From assembly GCF_029784135.1 (NCBI RefSeq), contig NC_073746.1, positions 304,183,455-304,247,454 on the forward strand: a stretch of 64,000 nt of DNA, in the 5' to 3' direction. The position numbers were made by a program, and so were the translations under genes. The notes beneath the pieces are model-generated. The model made no database searches, was not told the origin of the DNA, and was given only the letters and a program-made list of their open reading frames with translations. Positions 25,301 to 37,300 of this stretch are shown here, piece by piece. The DNA comes from Toxorhynchites rutilus septentrionalis (Eukaryota > Arthropoda > Insecta > Diptera > Culicidae). How positions within the stretch are numbered: position 1 is the first letter of the stretch; each line of letters opens with the position of its first letter.

Positions 25301-28300
25301 AACATAATCCATGGTAGGTATTCACGTAGGAGAAGAAAACAAAACAATATATTTAAAATATATATTTAACAAAAGCTGTCCCCTTTGTATAGTCCTACGT
25401 CACTCCGGTTATGTCCCCGACATTACCCACCCGTCTTTTTTTGACGCCCGGATTGAAGCGAATATGTTTGGAACAATGCAACAAAACTTAAAACCGTTTT
25501 GAAAACGAAACTAGCAACAAACCTATCAAACTGCATCTCCGCAAATCATTGGCCATTTGCCAATCCATCGGATTATTCACAGTTCTCATTAGAATTGCAA
25601 ATCGTCAAAGAATTCTATCGAGAAGCTCAGCGATTAACGATTGGCATTAGCGTTTTCGACTCTGCGTAAAGAAGCGATGGTCGAATAATTCTGCCAAAAA
25701 TGTTATTTCTAGATATGTTTATACCTTCAATGAATGTTTTGGGCTTTTATCTCATTTTGTTCTCGAGTTATGAATTTTACAGGTATAGAACTGAATGCTT
25801 TCCAATTTGAAATAAAAAGCGAGTCAACAAATATACCAGTTGAATACGTATATTTTACATTTCATTAGTAACTGTAGTAAAAAAAATCATTGCTGCCCTC
25901 GGCTATAAAGAAAATTCTAATGCGGCCCGCACCATGTCTATACCTGGCCACCACTGATGTAGGTCTTACCTATTTAGACTTGTCTTTAAAAATAATAAAC
26001 AGAATGTGGTTCCGGATTCTACCACGTTATCTCATCTAACTCGTAAAAGATACCGGAAACGGGTTATTTCAGGGCGTCCAGAGAAAAAATACAGATTTCG
26101 AACAATGAAAAACTTAATTCAAATGCAATTACTACACATCATCACAGTCCTATGTCAAGATCCCGTCCGTGCCCCCCATCAACTTGTATTTATTTATTTG
26201 AATATATTTGGCAACACAGTAAAAATGTCGGCAATCCATTTTTTGTATATTTATCTTTCTCAATCATTTTCCTCATCAACAAATCGGGAGTCGAGTTCCG
26301 AGTGGTCCGAGTTTGACAAAAAATTACAAGAGGTTGTGTTCAAGACACGACCGCATTGTTGACGTAAAACTACGTTGTGGTTTAATTCAAGTCGCTTGTT
26401 TATAACTGCGGATATTATTTTATGATGCTACGAAAATTTTAAAATAACCATTCTACCGGTTTGGTCGCTCTGAAATGTTTTTATCATTTGTCGATGATTG
26501 TTTGATGATTCATTCTTGTGCTCGCAGAACAATACATGCTCGAGATAAGCGCAGCTGTCATCCTTAGTGGATAAAGTTTTGCTACTGGCAAGCGAAACCA
26601 AATCACATACAAAAATCCAGAACGACATTTACTTTCTTGGTGACTAAATAAACGAAATAAACTCTACCTGTTAATCTCAACAACCTCGAAAAGAGTAGCA
26701 CTACTTAATTATGATCAAGATTAGCGCAAATGCAATCCTAGTTTAAAGCAGTTTTGCGACAGACACGCGAGCCCAAATAAATTAATAACTTGATATAACT
26801 TATTAAACTTGGTATTCCCCAAATAATTTTTTGGTGCACAACCTTAACACCTGCTTCACCATAGCGTCAGTTGCATTGATGCATTGATGACAGAAAACAA
26901 ACAATGTTAACTGCTTGGAAAAAGGCTGAATATTTGCCTCAGCGGAGATTCATTACTAATACCCTAGCGTAAATACTTTCGTCCCGCTATCCCCCCTCCT
27001 TGTTTATATTCATCATTACGACTGCATAAGTTGCAACACAAAACAATCGTCAACCATAGCATAAAAAATTAGGCGATTGTTGCATCGTTACAGGGCCAAT
27101 GGCTTATCTCCGTTTTGCGCTCTTCTCAACAGAAGCCCTTTCTGTTTATATTGTCATTCTAGATTAGCTTAGCTGTCATCCTTTGTGGAGAGAGTTTTCC
27201 TACCGTCATGCGAAATCAAATCACTGAAAAAATTCCAGAACATTTATTTTCTTGGTGAGCTGACGATAGCCTAGCTTGATGATTCCCCACACTATTGTGT
27301 AGCTCAGAACCTTAATGCAATGGCGTTAGTTTGATGCAATGATTGCAATGGATTACAGCTCAGATTTACAGATTTACAGCAGCATCCATAAACAATAGCT
27401 TTGTTTTTGAAACATTAATGGATGCATGAAATTAGGAAAATCGAAATTTTTTTGTCGACGCCAAATGACTTAGAAGTGTAGGTCGATTTTCGACCAAAAT
27501 TTTTTTCGTCATAACACCAGATCGCAACGTTTCATACAATTCGAAGACATTTGGCATCAAAACTTTTTTTTTGTTGAAACCCCCCATCTCATGTATACAT
27601 ACAATACTCACCAAATACAGTCCCTCAACATAGCGTTCTGAATAAACAGTTATGTTTTAGCGGGTTTCAAAAATAATAAAACCCTGGCATTGCCTCTTCA
27701 ACCCTCTCCCAATATTTTGCCGCAACCCAAACCGCGGTTTTCGTGGAAAAGAGTGAGATCCAAAGTCGTCTTTTCTGCATGCTGACACAACGAGATTCAT
27801 CGAAAAACAAATCATTTTTAAGACACGGAAGATTTCCCAGAAATTCAGCGGCAGTCGTCATTATAAATTTAATTGTGACAAAGTTTAATCTCTTGTAATT
27901 CGTGGAGGCCATCTGGCGTAGTGGTAACATCCATGCCTCTCACGCTGAAGGTCACGAGTTCAATTCTCACTCCCGACATTCTTCCAAAAATGGAAGCATT
28001 AAGTGACGAGTGGCCAAATGAGTTGAATATCACTATAATACAGATAAAAAAAATCTCTTGTAATCGTTTGTGTAACTTCAAAACCAGCGATAACATTTAT
28101 TGAATCGAAACTGGTGGTGAATGTTTCCATATTGACACATGTTTAAACATGTTAAACTCTTTAAACGAAGTCGTTCGTTTGTAATAGAAATTCTATTAAA
28201 TCAATAGAATTTCATTCATATTCCAATTCAAACAACACTAGGGCTAGGTGTTTTTTGTGGGTCAAACCATACCCTTGCACATAAATATGCACCCTATGAA

Positions 28301-31300
28301 CACGAATCTCCAACATTTCTCACCTGAGGACAAATCAAAAACAGCCCTAGAAGGTATTATCGAATTCTTCCGACAGAGCGCTTTAATGGTTAACTGAACG
28401 CATTGTTCTACCGGGATGAAAATGCAATTGGAATCGCTGCACAAATTACACCGAACTAAGAGGAGAATGTAGTGTAAATTTAATTCAATTCTAGGATTAA
28501 AACTCTTGTTTTCTCATTTACACTGAACGTGCTTAGACAACAACCAAACATAGCAAATTAATTTCAATTATTCAGCGAATACTTACGATGACTAGCACCA
28601 GATAGAGATGAAGTCCCTCGCAGAACATCCAGAAGTAGTTCACCAGCATCAGATAATGCAACAGGATGTGCAGCCCGATGCACCAGATCTGCGAATAAAA
28701 ACAACAGGAAATGCATTCAATGGTGGCTCCTTTCCTTCATCGGGGGTGCATTGCGAACCTTCGATCGGAGGCGAAGTGATTCCTCCCCCGACGATACATT
28801 TACATCCTATAATTAGTGCGAAAATAGAAAGCCTAAAGCAACATAAATGATCCGTTCTCCACCCCCACGCTTTCCACAAGCAGCCTCGTCAATAAATTGG
28901 ACCAAAATACTTGAACACGGTACAATTATTACCCTCTTGTAACAGTGTGCACGTTCTGCGGGAGCGTTTGGATGCTTTTAAGATGTAGGTAGATGCAACA
29001 ATGGGGCACGCAGACAGGAAGCACATAAAGGCTGTCACGGCCACTTCCGCCTGGTCGGACAGCGGCACGCTAATTAGACGTAACGAGTGCCACTTGACGT
29101 TCACTGCACGCTTGATGGCTGTCTCCGTTTGGACACCTCCAGCTTTATTTCTCTTCATTATGAGTGCAATGTTAGTGCATAAGTTACGTTAATTGGTGCA
29201 TAGTTGGACCTGTGCTTCTTTTTTTTATCCAAGGGATGGAAGTGCGTTTCGTTAACCTGGGCAAGTGGTACCATACCCGACTGTCGATATTTCCGTGAAA
29301 GTGACCTACACAGGAAAGCGCTTGCGGAAGTGAAAGTTAAAAGTAGAACGGGGCTATGTTTGCAGGAGAAAAACAGGATGCTTACAGCTTATCGTCAACC
29401 ACACGTACGTTACCACATTGTCGTACGCGAATTTCAGATGGGCAAACGGTGCATGTTCGAAGCTGCAGTTTGTGGTAAAACGACATACGAGAAGAATGGT
29501 TTGTTAGCTTAAGCTCCACTATCTGTGGGTTGACCAAGCGATCACCGTGAGCTTTTTCCATTCCCAAACGTGTAATAACATATTTTTGAAGGACGAACAG
29601 GAAACACCACCGAAGGACGTGGTCTGCATTCTGGATAGTTTGTGTACAGAAGAAATATATATATTCCAGGTTTAAAAAAAATCGGGCATGCTAGTGGCTT
29701 AAAGTCTGTTTCTGGTGTATTATTTCTGCAATTTTTCTACACGGTGGACAAGTGAAAAATTAATCAAATCATTATATATGTACTGTCTTGTTTCGTTTCC
29801 ATCATCTTTGTTGATACTGTTGATACTCCGCTGGTTTAACCAAACAGTTTAGTGAATAAATAAAATCTGGTATTCTCCGTTACAATCAAAGCAATGCCAG
29901 TACCACCGAGAGCACAAAGGAATCAAAATGCACAAAAATGCTTCACATCGTATCCTCTGCAGTCGCATGTAATAAAAAGCTCAAGCACTCAGTCTTTGTA
30001 TCGTCATCCAAGCGAGTAAATTTATCGAGTTTTCATTCCCATGGAGCTGAAAAACTCTGACGAGTTTGGAATTTAACAGCAGAAAGTAGCACTACAAGAA
30101 GTGACAAAGTTAGAATTTTTACACTCATTTTATAATTTTGATTTCTTTCCAAATTGGAACACTTTTCAAGAAGCAATTTTCTCTATTCACCGGAAGAATT
30201 AAACTTCACAAATCAGAAAAAAGAGAACGCTTCTTTTCTATGAAAAAAGGACAGCAATACAATCTTGAACTATGAGCAATTCCACGCCAAATCAGTCGGC
30301 AGCTGACCCGACCCTCTCCTTTATTTTTTGAAACTTTGTACTTATGACGGAAACTATCTAAATTCACTATTTTCATTATCATATGAACAATTTAAATTAC
30401 GACTGATTTTTTAAAAGGGTGTATTCAAAATCAAAATCATTGACTCAAAACTGACTCAAAACAAATTGTAACTCAAAATCCTGATGTCTGATTAAAATAT
30501 GTTTAACAAAGTTGTTGGAAAATTAATGAACTGTTTAGAAGAAAATAACAATGCACTGCTAAAAAATATTACTCTAAAAATTGAATTCAATATTAAAAAC
30601 TGTTATATCTCAATACCCCCGTTCGATATATTTAGCATATTTTTATTGACGTAGCCCATAAAAAAAATTAATTTTCCCAAACGCCATTTAGTTCTTTGAG
30701 CAATTTTGCTGGTTAAGGTCAATCACGGAGAGCATCTGCTAAGTGTACAGTCTACCCAAGCTCAAGCTCAAGCTGTAGACGCGATACTCCAATGTAAAAT
30801 GCGTAAAATAGTGGTATTTGGTAAAATAGTGGTATTTATTGTACCCCAATAGCAACATACGTATGAGTTGCGATCCAAGCGTACATTACGGAGAAAGCGG
30901 AGAAAGTCAAAGTTTCAGACAGAGAAAAAAACATCACAATTGATTTTATGAATGGCAAACTCCAACGTGTCCAATTTAGTAATAGACAAATATCATACCA
31001 ACTCGTCTTAGTTGGCTGCACCTTCTCAAATTGCAGTGAAACGTTGTGGGTGTAATGACATTGGTCATTTAAGCAACATTGCATACTTAAAACCACAAAA
31101 AGTTGGACTACTTTTTTAAAGGGGTCAAAGTTTTTTTTCCTAATTTTGTGCAAAAATTTCTAATGAACTGTCATCATTTCTAATTTCACCGTGCGGACAG
31201 CAACAACATGAAGCGGATATTTTTTGAGCTGAGACTTTCGTGAACCGCGGCTCTTTGTTGAACCGAGACTCTTTTGAACCGGGGCTCTTTTTTGAACCGA

Positions 31301-34300
31301 GACTCTTTTGGAAAGCGACTCTTTTCTGTACCGCCGCTCTTTTTTGAACCGTAGTTTATTTGCAAAGAACCGTGGACCGTGGATTTTGTGATGTTGATGT
31401 TGGAGCAATCGGCAATCCTGACTCAGAACCTTGCCATGGTAACCGCAACAAGAATTTATTTTTTGAAAATATTGAGTGTACACAAAAAATTACGCTCAAA
31501 ACGTTTGGCTCCAAAATTGATTCGAGAGATTAACAGAAGGATAAATCTTACTGAGATCTTTCAAACGGTCCACACGGCTGGTGTTGTGTTGCCAAAACCG
31601 GTCGCTTCTTGTCGCTATTGACATCACTTAATGAAGTTTTCTCGTCTCTCACGGAACATGACGATGCAGAGAACGAGCAAACTATAAACTGCCAGATAAT
31701 ACGAAAACCCCCATGCAAAATACGGGAAGCGGATTTGAAAGTGACTTATCGATCGCTAGAGCGCTAACTCGCGGGATTTAATCTAACGCCGGCCGGCGAG
31801 GAATCATCCATTGCTTCGTGATGGAAGTAAGATTTTTTTCAATAAGAACCAAAGCCGCGCCGAAGTGGAAGGGATAGAGTTTCGTATTTTATGTCAGCTG
31901 ATTGCAAATGAATCTAAATAGTTTTATTTATTGTTTACTAGCGAAAAATTGGTAATGGTAATAATTGATTATAAAAAAATGTATCAACAATAAAGTAGTA
32001 TTATTTCGAATCATTTTCGAACATGTTTAGGGTATATGTTAAACCAACGTTGAACCGACTGCTTATATTGGGTTATACTGACCAATTTGACATTTGTCGC
32101 GTAGTATGTACGAACAAATACCCGAATACGACGTTTACCCGAATGCAATATGTACACAAATGCAACTTTTGCCCGAATAAAGAAGGAAAAATTCCGACAA
32201 ATCAAGTTATGAGTTTTGTCGAATCTCCTAACAATTAAAAAGATTAATTCAATACAATATGAGAGAGCAACAAAAAATCGAAATAAAGTGAAAAATTGCA
32301 AAGACGAAATTTTAGAATAATGCGAGAGACTTCGCTGATTCTTTTCTAGAAATTAGTGTAGACACAATTAACACGTTCATCGTCCCGTCACCCAGATCTA
32401 TCTGGGAATAATTTTGGGCAATACTTATGCGTAGTATTGACGTAGGACTACGTCTTTCACATCTGTACCGGGGTGTAAGTTCAAAGTTTCGAAAACGAGA
32501 GAGTGACGCTGGAGTGCAAGTTTTTGCACGTTAATACCTCTTTACCGGTTGAATGGAGCGGTATAAGTTCCCGAACACGGACGCAAAATCTAGGCACCTG
32601 GTGAAAACCGTCATAGCGAATACATGCAAGCTGCGACTTCTTTTGCTCGCTTGCATTAGTGTTTGAGAAACTATAGCGGACTCATGCAAGGCGTGAGTAC
32701 TTTTACTCGCATCAGTTTCTGTTCTGCTTTCGCATGGAACAGTCATGAAAATTGTTTGCATGTGAACGCGTCCAAGCGAAGGAATATTCGCATTTGCGCA
32801 TTCGACTTGGTGTTCCCGTGATGCAATCCAATTGACGAATTTACACAAAGCTGAATCAGCTCATGCGACACCTACATTACAGTTCAGAACCACAAAAGTG
32901 ATGATGTTTGTTTATTCTACGCGCTGAAAAGCAAGATTCGGTCGTGATTAATCATTTTATTTCTATTTAGACTCATTTCAACCATTAACCCTTTGCGGTC
33001 GTATTAATTATGGGCATAGGTATCGTACAGGTCGGAATTGCAGTGAAACATGCAAGATTATGAAAAATAAACATTTTTCATTTATTTTGTGCGAAATCTT
33101 TCGAAATAGTCTCCAAGAGTAAATCATATTAAGTATAATCAATACATAATTTTATTTTTACTATCCGTTAAATATGAGACACTTTTGCCATTAATGCAAT
33201 AAATGTATAATGGATGCCAGCAATGTGTATCCGAAAAGTTCACTTCTCAAACCATTTACTCAAAAAATGATTTCAGCGTATCCGAAATGATCAAAAGTTT
33301 TCATCTTAGAAGAACGAAGATTTTGTCGCTTGAGACATTTATGCAAACAGTAGTTCTGATATTTACGAACAATCTTTTCCATCACACCAAAGTGTTACAA
33401 TGGCTAAATTCTGCTGTGATGATATTTTGTCCCACATTCTTATGCATTCAACGCCCACTGCGTTATTTTGTGTGGTGACCACTTTGTTTGATACTGATTA
33501 CCGTTATCTATTACTTGTTGGAGTGCCGTATTGATTCGTGAACAGGTTCATTAGACATCAAGCTTCGTTTAGGAAAAGCATAAACTGATACTTGGTCGCG
33601 GAAAACATAAGATTAGCATAGTTTCTTGCTGTGGTGGCTGAGAGCAGACAAACGACCACAAAGATGTAAATGTCTTAAGTATAAGAAAGTTAGGACTTTC
33701 TATATTTACGATGATTTCAACACGCGATTGGACCAAAATCATTGATAATCTTCGAAAATTTCGAGTTTGATTAAGCATACAGATTATGAATACTGTGGAT
33801 AATGGTGATGAAATCGTAATCGTATTAAGTTGGTATTAAGGATATCATTGATAATGTGAGGGCCGATACAAGAAGGATTTGCAGTATTTTTAGTGCAACA
33901 CATGCTACTCATCGTTTTTTTTTTAAGTTACAACATTTATACCAAGCCATTCTTCAAAATATACATACAACATTGTAAAATGGCGATTTTCTAACCTTTT
34001 AAGCGTAGAAATAATACGTGAAACCGGGAAATTTGAAGATAAATTCTGATTTTTCTTAAAATCAATTGTACGACCAAAAAAACAAAACATCATCACTTTA
34101 CTCGCTGCGCCATCTGGTTATAAATCTAGCATAAATTCGTCAATAGCATCAGTTTCTGCTTTCACATGGAACAATCATGAAAAATTACCACATAACAATA
34201 AAAACGTAATGAATTATATGCAAGGTTATATAGACTTTATTTCATTTTCACCGTGAAAATGGCGCCCTCTGTTTCTATTCTGCGCATGGAGTGATCATGA

Positions 34301-37300
34301 ACAATCTCGTGTTATTCTCACGAAAACAAAAATGAATCATGTATCAAACATCTTCATTTGCTTTTACAGGCCACTCAAATTCCATCGGTTCGTTTCGGGA
34401 ACACCAACAAGTTCGAAAGAGTTGAATTTTATGTTAATAACAATTCCATAATTATACTCATAAAACCACACACTAACAAGAAAAAAATTTCAAAATATTC
34501 ATTCACTCAATCATTTAGAATTGATTCAGATGCAATTTCAAATAAATGATTACCGAGTCAACGGTAGTCCTACGTCTACCTCGCGGTTGTATCACAGATG
34601 TAACCCACTTCTTGTTTTATTGAAACGATTTCAGCATTCCATCATCATTGCTTGATTCCTTATCATTGTTTCTCTTTTTCTGATTATTTTCTAGCTATTG
34701 ACAGACGAATTTGGGCCCCGCAAGAAACTCAACCGAATCGCGCTGGGTGACGAACGTGTTAATATGCCTTCACCTTTTTCTTTCCGTATTGTTCTGCAAG
34801 GCTAAGAGATTATTCATGAATTATTCACGCGTCCTTTGGAATATTTTGCGACAAATTATCAGGTAATAACATAGAAACATATAAAGCACAAATGTTTTGA
34901 AAATGTTGGCACGAAATCAAAATATAATATTTTATTTATATTTTTTCCTTCTTTCAACATTAGCTGTTCTTTCACTTTCTTTCCTTCTAAATATGTATTT
35001 AATTTGAAATTATCAAATGTAAAAATCCAAATTCAATAATTTCAAAAAAATTTTCCTAACTAATCTTTTTTGAATAGTATTTCTGTCTTTCTCATTCGAT
35101 GATTAAACATTCGAGCGAATATTCTACCTCGATAAATGGTATTCGAATGACCTTTCATGTAAATGCTCGAGAATCTCGCTGTGTTATAATAGTGTTCTTT
35201 TATCTCCGATTGATTGAGTTCAAATTATATAGACTAATTTACACTTGTTTCAATTCAATAACTAATGGTTATTGTATAAACAAAACAATTTTCATTTTCA
35301 TCATAGAATGAAATAGAAAATCAAATGTGTCGTTTGGACGGATATTCAAGTATAAGAAGATTAGTCCTCCTAGGGTACAGAAGTATTTATTATAAAGGGT
35401 GTGTCACATCAAATTGCATCACGGAAAAAACGCTGTAGAAATTTATTTTTTAGGAATTATATCTTCAGCTTTGGTTTTATAATCAGATAAGAGTGTATAG
35501 ATCACGTTGGCCATGCTTCACTGTCAATTTTTCGTAACTTTGGAAAAATGTCGTCGATCGAAAAAGAGCGTCGTGAATTAATCTTGTACACTCATTTCGA
35601 GAATCCGGAGTTGTCACATCGGGACATCGGTAAGATGCTGGGAATCGTCCAATCCACGGTCAGCAGAGTACTAAAACGATACTTCGAGAACCTAACCATC
35701 GACCAGAAGGTGAAGAACGGCAAATATGGATGCTCCGTCAGTGAAAAAGATCACAAGCGCGTAGTTAAGCAGTTTAGACGTGATCCGAGAAGTTCGGTCC
35801 GGGATGTCGCCAATAAGCTGAATTTGTCAAGTTCATTCGTCCAGCGGACCAAGCAGCGGGAGGGCCTGCGTACATACAAGGTTCAGAAGGCTCCTAACCG
35901 CGACGAAAAGCAAAACATGGTGGGGAAGACGCGAGCCCGGAAGCTGTACACCGAAATGCTGACGAAGCCGCATTGCCTGGTAATGGACGACGAAACCTAC
36001 GTCAAAGTGGACTTTCGTCAGCTGCCGGGCCTGTTGTTCTTCTCCGCAGAGGACAAATTCAGCGTTCCGGAGGAGATTCGCAAGCAGAAACTATCCAAAT
36101 TTTCCAAAAAGTACATGGTGTGGCAAGCGATCTGCTCTTGCGGAAAGCGGAGCGCCCCCTTCGTGATGACCGGCACGGTAAACGGGCAGGTTTACCTTAA
36201 GGAGTGCCTACAGAAGCGCTTACTACCACTATTGAAGCAGCACGAGAGCCCGACCATCTTCTAGCCGGATCTCGCTTCGTGCCACTATTCAAAGGACGTG
36301 TTGGAGTGGTACGAAGCCAACGGGGTCACCTTCGTGCCAAAGGAAATGAACCCGCCCAACGCGCCGGAGCTTCGCCCAATAGAGAAATATTGGGCGATTA
36401 TGAAGCAGGTCCTCCGGAAGAACCCAAAAGTTGTCAAATCGGAGGCGAAATGGAGAGAAAATGGATTTCTGTTCAAAAAAAACTACAACCTGACGTTGTA
36501 CAGAACCTTATGGACGGGGTAAAGAGGAAGGTGCGAGCATACGGGCTTGGGCTCGAAGTATGATTAAAAATAAAATGCCAAAAGTTGTTTAATAGTTTTT
36601 ATTTTACTGTCTAAAATTTTCAAAAGGATCGGTCTACTGGGCGAATTTCTACAGCGTTTTTTCCGTGATGCAATTTGATGTGACACACCCTTTAGTTGTG
36701 TGCCTTGCGAATAGAATCTTAAAGTCCATTATTTATATAAAACTATTGATTTAATTAATATTAAACTCACTTTTTCAATGTTGCATTCGAGTAAATGTCA
36801 CAATCGGGTCAATGCGCATTCGGGTATTTGCTACATCCGGGTGAGTGTCGTTCGGGTAACTGTCTTTCGGGCAAATGTAACACAATCCAAGTTTCATGTT
36901 GATTACATATTTTTGTCGGATTTTGTTAGAGGTTTTGCTATTTACACTTGTCACGTAACGTGTCGTCACAAGATGCACAAGTTTTCACTCATTTCAAAGA
37001 CAGCATTTAAGGAACTGACTTACACACACATCGGTTTGAGGTGTTATTTTTCTTGTCGTGGTATATCAATATTGAAATATTGTGTTTCCAAAGTTAATAG
37101 GTTTTCAAAAAGGGATATGAAATTTCATACACTAGAACATAATGTGTTAAGAGGATTATTGTGCATGGTGCGGTTAGATTTCAAAATCAGGTTCGTCATG
37201 TCAAGAGCTATGGTCAGGACTCGGAAAAGTCATATTCAACTGAGTCAGAGGACTATGGAACCATCAGCTTTCGTATACAATTGGAAATGACAACAGTTTC

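Larger units (their letters stand above)
23150..25435 (+). repeat. Histone-derived block within the GACGTAGG repeats
   Basis: Two degenerate H2A copies, one TATA box, three histone-type 3' stem-loops and repeated flanks lie between a GACGTAGTCCCACGTC end at 23073-23090 and a TAGTCCTACGTCA end at 25390-25402. About 165 bp (GGCGAGTGGCAAACGCAA, GATATCGAGTGATAACAAAA) are repeated at 24335-24505 and 25078-25245. The layout suggests a piece of a histone gene cluster captured and partly duplicated. Confidence 0.65.

Noticed and set aside
27900..27985. Functional tRNA gene
   Set aside because: A and B boxes are present but the arms do not form a proper cloverleaf, and the unit has a SINE body, tail and target duplication.
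28889..29158. Minus-strand frame with hydrophobic stretch as a possible extra receptor exon
   Set aside because: TM2, TM3 and TM4 are fully accounted for by exons D, E and F in phase, and the frame lacks proper splice sites.
30836..31153. Minus-strand frame of 105 codons
   Set aside because: No family resemblance or splice context that I could support.
36780..37290. Forward frame of 170 codons
   Set aside because: Its first part is the CATTCGGGTAAATGTC dispersed repeat; the remainder shows no domain.
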